From: Astropecten irregularis
Lineage: Eukaryota > Echinodermata > Asteroidea > Paxillosida > Astropectinidae
Length of the DNA stretch: 64,000 nt
Direction: 5' to 3'
Assembly: GCA_963971285.1 (NCBI GenBank)
Contig: OZ020247.1
Location: forward strand, 15,768,614-15,832,613
Shown here: piece by piece, positions 19,401-31,400 of the stretch
Position numbering within the stretch: the first letter of the stretch is position 1
Layout: each line of letters opens with the position of its first letter
The notes under the pieces: generated by a model
Database searches by the model: none
What the model saw: only the letters and a program-made list of their open reading frames with translations
Told to the model about the DNA's origin: nothing
Program-made: the position numbers and the translations under genes

Positions 19401-22400
19401 ACGCCTGCTCCTGCTCTGCCTGCGAGGCGTTGCAGTTGGACACTTCCTGCTGCAGTCGTCGCTCACGCATCTCCGATTCCCGGAGCTGCTCGCGGAGAAG
19501 GCACTGCTCCCTGTCGTGCTGCTTCTGGGCTCGGACGAGCTGGCTGTTCAGTCGGGACCTTCAGTAGGGAAGATCGGACAAAGAGATGCAGAGATTTGCC
19601 TTTAAAGCCGGGCAGAATTGTTTTCATTGCTTTGAGGATACAATTTGGGAAAACAAAATTTATATTAGGTTTCTTTTATAAAAATTTACGTTTCTTCTTT
19701 CAGCTCCTGGACTGTCGACTCTAAAGATTCATTCTTAGCTAGTAGGGCTTGCAGTAACTTCCCCAACAGCACCCTCGCTTGTTCAACCTGGTCCATCAAT
19801 GGAAGTTCTTCGTCACTCCTGACTTCTGCATCAGCCTGGCTGTTCTCCTCTTTGCATTCAGTGGTACGAGCCTCCTGATTGGCAGATGTCTGCACTGTGG
19901 TGAATGCGCTGGCGCCGGATCCACCAATGGTGAGCCTTCTCTCATCAGAGGTCTCAGAGGGGTTTTCCGGAGTGTGAAGGCCTGACTGTGATTCCGGGGA
20001 AGTGGAAGTTGCCTCTTCAGGTTGCTGAGAGTGGAGCTCAGGTTGTCCACCAGCTTCTCCATCTTTGGTGTTGACAGCGCTAAGGATGGACGATACGAGA
20101 GAGCCAGAAGGTGGAGCTGTTGTCCTCTTGGCATGTCTGCTGGACTGAGTCTTGATGCCTCCTTCCTCCACACCACCTGGCGGTGCTTGTTGGTCCGTTT
20201 CAGACTTGCTCTTGTTGGCCTACAAAGTGAAACAAAACAAATGAAGTCATTACATTACAGGCAAGAGCCTTTTCTCACGATACAGATCGACCCTCTTTAT
20301 TCTGATTTAAGAAGTACCCCATGCAGAAAGGAAACATGTTTGGTGCTGCGGAGCTTTCTCAGAAAGTAGCTGATTTTCAGACGAAATTTCCAGGATGATT
20401 AGTACCAAAACAATCTTCAAACTGAGGAAGCTTGACTGGAGTGGGATTCGAACCAGAGACCCCCAGAATACCGTACCAACTGATCTATCCAGCCAGCAGG
20501 TGGTGTCCCTAATAGTCAATTATCTTTGTTCGTTTGGCAGTCAGAAGCCATGAAACCACTCACATACCACTATATCCCAAGGATCATTTAAGATACGTGC
20601 AACATTAGCGATGCTGCAACCTGTTATTTTTTATAAAGGTGCTTGGTTGTTTTACCGATTGGTCCGTGGTGCCAATATTGAGATGAACGCAGATGTCCTG
20701 TATCTTCTTGAAGAGTGCCGTCAGTCCATTGCTGGCATCTCGCATCTCAGAGGCCTGGTTCAGCAGCATCCAGTGTGCCTGGGCCTTGGTGTTGTCCAAC
20801 TCGCTCTGACAAAACTGGAGCTTCTCACTGGAACCCCAAGAAAAAATTGCACCCAAAAATTTCAACACAATCTTTAAAATGCATGACCAGTTGAGGAATT
20901 ATGTCTCCCAAAATACATCATTCGTTTTTAAAGTGTTTCATATTTTTAATTCTAAAATCCTCATTTGTTTTATGTCAAGCCTGAAAGCTCCATGACATTG
21001 GCCCTCTGTCATCAGAGCCTATTCTTATGAATTTTTGGACTCAACATGGCTTCATCAAAGAGCATCCGCCTTGTGCATCACCTATAGAGGGCACTATTCT
21101 CTCATCTGTCTTTGTGAAAGGATTTGGCCACTGGCTCAGAAGAATCTAACATTGAAGCAATGTATGTTTTGAGTGCTTATTTTACTCATCCGGTGAAATT
21201 TGATCCAATCTTTTGATACCAACCTCAACGTTTCTGCAGCGCTTTTCCACTGGGAGCTCATCTCCTCAGCCTGGCGGCGCGCCACCTTGAGGCGGGATAG
21301 CTCCAGGGTAGTGACCTTGAGCTGGTCCTCAGCCTCACGGGCAGCCTCCACCAGGGCTTGTCTCTCCTCCTCCAGGAAGTCAGTGTCATCCTTGAACTGC
21401 TGGCGGAGGCTCTGTGATGGGGGACACAGAAATTGGGTTTCTTTTCTATTAAAGTGGGTTTAGTATTAAAACAGTGAATGCAAAGTGAATGAACATCAGT
21501 CATCAAGTGAACATCAAGTGGCATGACAAGATCACAAACGTGGAAGTCCTTGACCGGGCTGGTTTGCCCTCAATGGAAACACTCCTAATCAGAAAGAATC
21601 TGAGATGGACAGGCTCGAATCCAGTCGACTGCCAAAACAGATCCTCTAACTCTCAGCCATGCGAAGGCATAACGTTGAGAGGACGCCCACACCTGCACTT
21701 CAAAGACACTTTTAAGAGGACCATGAAACAACGGAACCTAGAGCCAAAGCAGATAGCATCCCTGACTCAGCAGAAAAACGAGTGGAGAGCTGCTGTCAAG
21801 CAGTTTCACGAAGGCCGTCTTTGTCGCTCTGCGACCGACAGCACTGATGATGATGAGTCTTAAACTCAAAGTCGCTGGGCATTTCGGCTGTGAACCATGT
21901 TGCGGACTGCGCAGTATTCCTATGATGCATTCTGTAACCCTTGCGGTCCCTTTCCCTTGCCATTTTGGCTAGGAACCTGCCCCTGTTAATTTAAAACTGA
22001 CGCTGCATTATCTTCACATTTTCTCTGATCATAGGTCAAACTGACCTATCAAACTGTATTGTATGATGGCTGTGTCCTTCAAAGTCACTCAAGATGAAGA
22101 CCTTACATCACATGGGCTCTAGCAGTCCTGAGGTCGATTTCACAAAGCTCTAACGATCTCAGTAATGAAGGAACATCCATCGTATCCTATGTAGGCCTGC
22201 AATGCATCGTAGTTCTATGATTGCTAGTAAGTTACAATGAGATTTGTCAAATCGACCCCTGTGTCCTTCAAAATCTCACACTGTCCAGGACTCCCTATGG
22301 TGCATTCTTTAGACTTGGAGGCATATTGGGCTGGACATCAAGCCACATATATCTAGATTTGGCGTTTGCGATTTCATACCTGTATTTGCTTCGTCAACTT

Positions 22401-25400
22401 CTGTGCAACGGCTCTGGCCTCTCGATTTGACTTGAGTTCCGTCCTCAACGCGTCCAACTCAGCTACTTGCTGCTGTAGCATCTCCTTGGTCTTCTCGAGT
22501 TCCGACTTCATCTCCGAGACGCTGCCCTGACTTTGGGACAGGCAATCCTTCAAGTCTGAGGCCTCTGCTTCAAGCCTTTAAGAGAAGATTAAAAAAACAG
22601 GACTTATTACCTGCAAAGCAGACTATTTGACATTGAGCCAAGTGTAAGTGACTGTGGTTTATAAATAGAATGCCCAAACCCAGACAAAGATAGACACCAA
22701 CCTTGTGTTTCTTTGTTTGAGACTGGTCATCTCGCTGACAGCTTCCGACCTCAGCGCCTCCATCTTGGCTGCGGACTCCTGCCACTGCCTGCCCTGGACG
22801 GCCAGGGCTGCCTCAAGGGAGGACTCGGTCAAGAAGTGCTCCACGCTCTGCCTCTGGAGCTCCTCATTCCTAGACTGTTCAGACTCGTAGTCATCCCTGA
22901 CACCAAACAACTCTGTTAAGAAGACAAAGGAAGAAAAGAAGATCAAATGACTATAATTATGAGAATAGGCAGAAATATTGCACCAATTATGAAATATTGA
23001 GATATTGTCAACGCTTAAATGAGGTGGAAAGATCTTAACGATATAGGACAGGCAGAATCAAAGTCACTTTCGGAGGTCAATGTTCCGGAGGTTGCTGGTT
23101 CGAATCCCGCTGCAGTAAATTTTTCTTTGTTCACTGTTCAATAACAGACGCCAAAATGCCAAAAAGACAGTGTGACTGACAAAGCAAAGTAATGAATTAT
23201 TTGTCCCCCTGAAATTACTTTCACGTCAGTCTAACACGACCTTTATTTTCCTCAAGGTCATGAGACAAGATGAGATAATAGGAAGATAATGTGAAAAAGA
23301 AGGAAACAATTTTAGGTTGTACCTAATGTTGTACTGTGTAACTCCATCTTGGCTTCTTCAAGCACCTGCACAGCCTTTTCCAAGTCTCGCGTCAGCTGAC
23401 TCTGACACTGGAGGGCGCTCTCTTTCTCAACGAGGGCGCTATCCAGCGCTGTCTTCAGGTGTTGCTGCTGTTCATTGGCTGCCTCCAGCTGCTCTTGTAG
23501 CAGCTCGTTGACTGAGTTGATGCTACTCATCTTGTCTACCATCTCAAAGTGCTGAGAGTTATCAAAGCAAGAGGGTGAAGGTACAAAAATAGTTAAATCT
23601 CTAAGTATCTTTCTTTGCTTATACAAATCATTTTTTAAAACTTGGCAAGTTATTTTGTCTAGGAACAGTCTAGGATCTATTACTCAATTTTTTTAGACTT
23701 TGACCAAACCTTTCTGTCTAGATTTCACGTCTTGGAACGCAGGGTCCAATGGTAAATACTACAGAGGAACGCCGCTATAGGGAACACCAATATACCAAAT
23801 ACTTGGCTATAACCAAACATCATCCTTGGCTCCCAATTTTTGTTTGTAAAACAAATACTGTTTTTGTAAATCACTAAATGCATAACGAATTACCACTTCT
23901 CTTTCTTATTTTAGCCTTCAATAAAAATCCTGCTAGGATCAAAATCAGTCAGGCCTTCCTATTAAACTCCAAGCATTTTATAAATTTCAGGTCATTATTT
24001 TGGGTGAAGAGCAATTTGCAGCAATAGCGCTCCGCACTTAAGCTAAAAATAACAGGCTAAATGCTGTGACGTCACACCGGGTCTCAGACAAACATTGCAA
24101 CGTGTGATGGCTGTTGTTGTGTGCGCGTGGGTGCACGTATGTGAGTCAATGTATGTCTGACATCCGGGGATTTTGTACATGCATGCGCTGGTCAAATCAC
24201 TCATGTGACGTCATTAGTGCAGAGCACTATTTATTACTTGTGTAGATTCACCACTACAACGGACAACTTATGCAGATCCTATTGTTCTCGTTATAGTGGC
24301 GTTCCACTGTAATTGCTCATGAATAAGTTAACGACACTTTTCTGTTGAAAGTGTTGAAATTACAACATATTTTCTCTGTCTTTTTTGTGTGAATCCTGTC
24401 CACTTATGACAAACTTCAGTTGAAGTCATTTGGATGATCCCTGCAATTTTGCTTGTATGATGACGTGATTGTATAGTTGTTGTGCCTGTTTATATAATTG
24501 GTGAATTTAACTGAATGTCTGGATTGGGAGAAGGGTCATACTTCGGCCTCTAATTGTTTCTTCTTGTCCATGGTTTTAGTGAAGAGGGTGTTCACCAGAC
24601 TATAGGCTTCCTCCATGCATCCAAACTGCTCCTGCAATGAAACAATGACGTTACAGATCCTCAGTAAAAATAAAATGTTGAGTCAAATTCGGGTAAAAGT
24701 CAAACTTTGGAGATTTTTGAAAGTGGGATGTCTCAAATTTAATAGGCACGAGACCTGTCAAAACAAGTGTTAACATTTGTGGCAGTGCAATGGCATTTAT
24801 TTTGTGGGAAGGTTACCCATGGCCTATAGTACAGTTGCTGGTAGTATTTGTGGTAGTGCACTCGTGTGATGAAAGGCACTGTGGCATTTTATTTGGTTTG
24901 GTCTTTGGGACAGTTGGTCTACAGTATTAAAACACATCAAGGCACAGACACATCCATACCAAGTCAATCAAACTCCAACAGCTGGAGCCTGTTGAAGTTT
25001 GTCAGGTTCAGTACCAAACAAAACTGTGACCAACTGTTTACGTGTGTTGGATACAGTTGCTGGTGGAATTTGTGGTGGTGTTGGTGGACGTATGTTTAAA
25101 GCCACTGTGGCATTTTGTTTGGTTTGGGACAGTTGGTCTACAGCTGGAGCCTGTTGAAGTTTGTCAGGTTCAGTACCAATCCCTACCAAACCTGTGACCA
25201 ACTATTGAAATATGTTTGATTCAGTATGCTTCCTAGTACAAGGGCCTAGGGGGTTTAGGGTCGAATAGCAAATTGGCATGTCTGAAATCAGCAAGCATGA
25301 TGGCCGACGGACACCAATAAGTTTATACTGTACCTGAATCTTGGCTGCTTCGTCCAGCGTGTCCTTCAGGTCAGTAAATGCTTGTACCTCAGCCCTGAGC

Positions 25401-28400
25401 TCCCTGACCGTAGCCATGGCTCGATGGTAATGTGGCTCGTAGTCATTCTCCTGATAAAACGCTTTCAGATCTGAAACCTAAGAGAGAGAGAGAGGGGTAG
25501 ATGTATTGAACGTCAATATTTGTTTCACTACTGGTCTGACCTACAAATTATCTTCACCCATGTTTTCGGCGCTGCGAGTGCACGCGCAAAGGACAGTGGG
25601 TAATTTTTAGTTTAAAAGTTTTACCACACGCGTCGACACGCGTACATGTATATTCGTATAGCTTATAACTTAAATTGTCTTTTTTCCTAGACGAAAGCCT
25701 TGCTTTGAGTTGTTATACATAACGATGCTGCACAACGGTCCATGGAATGTTACTGTCGAGTCACTTGTTCCAACGGTGTAAAGTTGAGTACTAATTCATA
25801 GTTGAATTCTCATGTCAGTACGTAGTATGCACTCATCGCCAGCCCTAGCAACTCTGTGTTTCCCAGAGTGCTTTGCGCACAGCCAGTTCGCTATTTTCGA
25901 TAAGGTCCATGTACCTTATAAATGAAAGCCAAAATGTTTTGAGCTGAACAATTTTGAGCTGAAAACTACCAGTAACGTTAGTATGAATCACTCTTGATTG
26001 GGCACCTTTAACATGTTTTTTTTTCTGTGGTAGCCTGTATCTATTACCTCTTGTTGATGCTGCTTGTAGGCGGTTCTTAGATCCTGTTGTAGATTGTGCA
26101 TCTCTTTCTGGTACTGATCTCTCAGCATTGTCTTGTCCCGCTGGGAGGCCGCTAGCTCTGCCGATTTCTGCCAATTTATGTAAAAACCAATCAGAGATTA
26201 GTTTGAAAACCAGGGGGTTTGGTAATGTTGGCAAAGTGATGAGATGGGATGGAGGTTGATATGGGCTTATGTGTTTACAGTGGGTTTGTCACATCCTCAT
26301 ACCCATTATGCTGTATGGAAACTTTTTTGTCTAGTAATATTCATATGTGATTACAACATGTTGGACACTCAGTGAAAATTCCACGTTTAGGAATTGTTAA
26401 GACTTTAATAAGCTGAAAAGGAGATGTCTAGTGGTATCGTGGAGGTGCTTGTCTTCTTTTCTCAGTTGAACGTTGGTAGACGTCCTGTTTTTTAAACTTT
26501 ACATGCTGAATTGTTTGTGCTCAACAATAAATAATCCCCTGCCTGGGTGCAAAAGAGGTCTGACTTGGGCAAGACGCTTTGTCACATATTGCTCCTCTTC
26601 ACCCAGGTGTAAATGGGTACCTGTGAGGGTAGAGATGGCTTTGTGTGGTTCATTAGCCTCTATGCGTTTTACAGCAGCCAGGGCTGTATACTCCCTAGGG
26701 AGTTCAGATGGTTTTAGGAATGTAAGGTCAATGACAAGAGATAATTTGCCCTTAAACACAGTATTAAGCACTAATGTAATTTGTTAAAATGTCATTGTTA
26801 TGTGGATCGATTTGCAGAAACATGTAAGAATCGTTCATACTTTCACACTTCTATTTTGTTCACACTTCTTGTAACGTCTCAACGTTTCGACTAGCCTGCT
26901 CTAGTCCTCATCAGGAGACGATTGAAATGAGGGATGTGAGGTCCTTATATGTGATTCCTTGAGATACTGTTCCGAGAAGGAGCTTTGTGATTGGTGCTCA
27001 CTGGAGTGTGTGAGGATCCATTGTTATTGATATTGACAAGGTTTAGGAGGCAGTAGGAACACTACAGTACCTGGTCCACGGCTCCTTGAAGGAGGGAGAG
27101 TTGGTTCATCTGCTCGCCGACTTGCACAAGGAGATCATCCACGTGTCCTTGCAACGTCTCCTGCTTGAAACCAAAAATTCGGTCTCATTTAACACTTTCT
27201 GGTCGATGTTAGCTACCAAATAATTTGTTTCAAAAATTGTTGTTGGCTGATGGAGTTGTGTTTGAACACTGTGCTCTCGAGAATGAGTTGGACACAACAA
27301 ATATGAGTTAAGCAATTTTGTTTAACATGACAAACATGTATATTTTTTAATCATCAAATAACCACAAGACAAACTGACTGATTAATTTGTCGTTGAGAAG
27401 AGAACAAAGAAAATTGACTGGAGAGGGATTCGAACCAGCGATCTCCTGAACACTGTACAGGTGCTCTACCAACTGAGCTATCCAGCCCTATGTTGGCGGT
27501 GTCCCTAATAGTCAATTATCTTTGTTCGTTTTGCAGTCATAAAACCACAACTGTATATGTTTTGGTTGCTATATGTTGTTTTGGTAGGCTGATTATTAGC
27601 CAGGTTCATTGCCTATAAAGAGGACTTTCTGCCCACCTCTGTCACTTGACGTGCCCGTGTCTTAGGCTCTAGCTGTTGCTCCCTTTGTGCTTCCTCCCTC
27701 TGTTCCAGACGGACTAGCAGCTGGGCCTGGCTGGCCTTCAGGGTGTCATTCTCCCTGCGGAGTAGCTCGTTGCTGATGCAGGCTGATTCCATGTGGCTAC
27801 GTAGGCTGGCTGGGTCCAGCTGACTGGGGCTCTCAGCCTCCAACCTGTTGAGGTTAGGGGAAGATAACCCATCATATCCTATACATAGTACATGAACACA
27901 GGGCTGCAATGCATCGTAAGTCCTACGATTGATTAATTGTAAGTTGCGATGAGTTTGGTGAAATCGACCCTTGATCATGCTGATGAACTAGTGGTGAAGA
28001 AATTTGGGCAATCTCATATCCGGTTAATGATTCAAACAAATTCTGTTTAGCCAGTATCCGCTAGCACACACATGCCGATAGCTTTTGTTTTTTGGGTTTC
28101 AAATAAACGTTTTTGAAAATCTGTGACCGGATAGTTAAATCCGAACCGGTTGAATGATACCCAGTTTAAAATCCCAGCACTAAGATTAAAGATTAACCCA
28201 CCTGTATACCACAATGTACCAAATATGGTGGTAAGTGAGGCACCCTGCACACATACCCAGGCCTTGATTTTTACGGAGAGTGAGAGTGATTACTCTCCTC
28301 CGCTCTCCTTAATGTTTTCCAAGGAGAGTGAAAAAAGGAGCTCCTTAACAATTTAAGGAGAGCTGCCCTTTTTCAAAACATCACATACATTTCTCCAGCC

Positions 28401-31400
28401 AAAATTTACCCTTTGCGGAAAATATATTTGAAGATTTTCAACAGGGCACAACATTTTGCATACTCTTTTTTTTTTACATCACAAGTCACACGTGCGGAAA
28501 CTTGGTTTAGCAAGAGCAAACTGTTCTATTTATTCACTAGTATGAGTCGGCCCTATGATGATTTAAGGAGTTTGATTTGCAGCTCTCCTCATTTTTATTA
28601 AAATGAAGGCCTGCATACCATAATAGCCATGATTACGTACCTGAAGGCAGGGACTACTATTGGTGATGTTAGCGTCTCTACAGTATTCACAGCCAGTGGA
28701 GTCACTGCTGTACCAGCATCTGTCACTCTGTGAGGGGTCGTCCCACATCTCACATCAATGACCCTGACCGGTGTCATTCCGCATTGGGCGTCGGCCGTCT
28801 CGAGCGGTCCGGTGCCCACGGCGGTCTCGGCCACTTTCACTGGGCTTGTGCCGGTGCAGGAATGGGTGACTTGGACTGGGTCCGTGCACTGACCGCTGTC
28901 CACTGACTCGATGGGATCAGTGCCGAAGTTGGCGTCGGCTGATTTTACTGGCGAGGTCCCGAAAGCGGCGTCAGTCATTCTTATTGGAGTCATCACTGAA
29001 AAATTTTGTCGCATCTCCACGGGCTTGAGGGGCGTGGTTCCAATACTGGCGTCAGTCAGATGCGTGGGCGTGGTTGCCGTAGAGGTACTGGTTAAGTGGA
29101 GTGGGCTGGTGCCGAAAGCTGAATCCATCATCTGAACAGGAGTCATGGCAACGGATCTGTCAACAACATCGACTGATCTGAGGGGTGTGGTGCCGACGTG
29201 GGCATCTGTTAGACGGGCGGGTGTGGTCGCGGTGGAATTGTCTGTCTGTCTGATGGGCGTGGTTCCATGATTGGCGTCAGCGAGGTGGATTTGTGTTGTC
29301 ATGGAAGCACTGTCTGCTACACCGATGGGCGAGGTCATGACACACCCATCTGTCTTCAAGATGGGTGTGGTGGGCGTGGTCTCCATGGATGCATCTCGGA
29401 ACATAAAGGGGGTCATTGACACAGCACTATCAGTCACTTCAGCAGTCTTAATAGGAGTGGTGCCGATGGCAACATCGGTCAATGCGACGGGTACAGTCTC
29501 AGTTGAGCTGTCCACTGTTTCAGTGGTTGCCACAGTTTCAGAGATGTCAATCTCTTGGAATGGTGCAGTCCCCAGACTCACATAGGTCTTTTCTATGGTA
29601 TCAGCTGAATGGTCTGGCACCACCTGTACAGAAGCTTCCGGTTCGGTCAGCGACATGGCACTCAGCATCTCGGTGATGTCCGTGGCCTGAATCGTAGCAG
29701 GAGAAGTCACCAGTATTTGGCCTACAGGCATGGCAGAGGGACTGCCCGCCTCTTCCACAGACTCTGGACTGCTAGCTCTACCTCCATCTCCCACTGTGAG
29801 TATTTCTGTTGAGTCTCCAAACGGGACACCGCCAAATTCATCAGAGACACTAACGTCACCCTGCTGGCCAAGAAGGGCAGAACCACTCAAGGAGAAGTCA
29901 TCCTCAAGACCAAGAGCAATGCTCCACAGGCCCTCGGTGGTTGGAGTCCCGTCCACTGAGGACAGGGACTCAGACCTGATGACTGCTGTAGGACCTTGTG
30001 GGTCCAATTCCGACTCCTGGCAAGAAAAAATAAATAATGACATTAATGTCATCGTCTGCCGTAATAAATTGTTGACGCTATCCTGAACGAATTGTCTGTG
30101 CCTAAACTGTGCCTTCACTGAAGATTTTATGACCATCTTGCAATAGGGAGTCTCACAGACTTCTCTCAGTGTACCAGCAATTTCAGGCCAACATCTTGGC
30201 TGCCCTGGCTTTGGTGAAAATCTAAGAAATACCTCTCAAAAGTCACAATTGACAATCAGATCTTCCAGCAACTGTTGTTGTTTTATTCAACCAACTCAAG
30301 CAGTTAAAGTAACATCAAGCCGACATCATCAATTACCTGTTCATCTCGCAGTTCCTGCAAGGCAGCTCGCAGTGAATCATCCACGAGTCTAGTCACGGCC
30401 TCCTCAACCAACCGGTCTCCATCGCCCGAGACAATCTGGTGAGAGTCCTCGGACTCTGATTGTCGCTCCTGGAGTGCAACAGTAGGCGAACACAAATATA
30501 TAAAAGTCATTGAAAAGTGAACAAAGACAAATTGACTCAGAGAAGGATTCGAACCAGCAACCTCCAAATAAAAAAGATTGGCCAACTCTGATGGAATGAT
30601 AACAGAATTATTTCAGTACCGGTATACAGTGTATTCTTAAACACATTTTTCTTCTTTTTTTAAAATTTACTTGAAAGATGAACAAAGAAAAATTACTGGA
30701 GCGAGATTCGATCCTATGTCCCCAGAATACTGAGGTCTCAGGTTCAAATCCTGTTCCAGTCGAATTTGTTTGTTCACCTTTCAATGATAGAGTCTGGTTG
30801 CCTTGTGGTTGTTTTCATCTTTGAATGGAAAATTCATCCATGGAATCATTTTATTATTACTATTATTTATTTCTGGTAATATGACACCAAGGATTCCTCA
30901 AAAGTGCCCTAGGCACTGTAGCTCAAATGCCTTATGAAACCTTTTATGGAAAGATGATGAGAAGAAGATACAGTTTTAGAGGTGGGAGGAAAACCCCAGA
31001 GTAACATTCTGGGTATAACCCACAGAATCGAGTAGGGACTGAAAACCCAATCCACTTGTGGACCGAGCCGGACTTGAACCCGGTCCGCAGAGTTGAAAGG
31101 TGAGGAAAGAACCGCTTCGCCAACCTGACTCCCCAAATAAGTTGGTGGTTGAGTGAATACCTGTTGGGCACAGCTGCTGCTGAGGTCTGTGATCTCTTGC
31201 AAGAGGACCTCTCTGAGAATGGCATCCGCTGCCTGTGTGACCGTCTGGGGAGTCCCACTGACGGAGCTGAAGGATGAAGATGATGGTCCTCTGCTCTTCC
31301 TGATGAACAAGAAATTTGTGGAGCATGTCAAATTGTCTTAAATTTTGTCCTGTTCTTTTGGTATTGCTCGCTGGTGTGCGGGCTTTGGCATTTGTTAAAC

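Noticed and set aside
19147..19470. Reading exon 17 of the astrin-like gene through to RPLRN-stop as a terminal exon
   Set aside because: A good donor at 19323 and an in-phase next exon at 18701 fit better; the extension encodes a gypsy fragment.
29271..30086. Plus-strand frames of 64-118 codons
   Set aside because: They are antisense shadows of the 1376 bp exon of the astrin-like gene.
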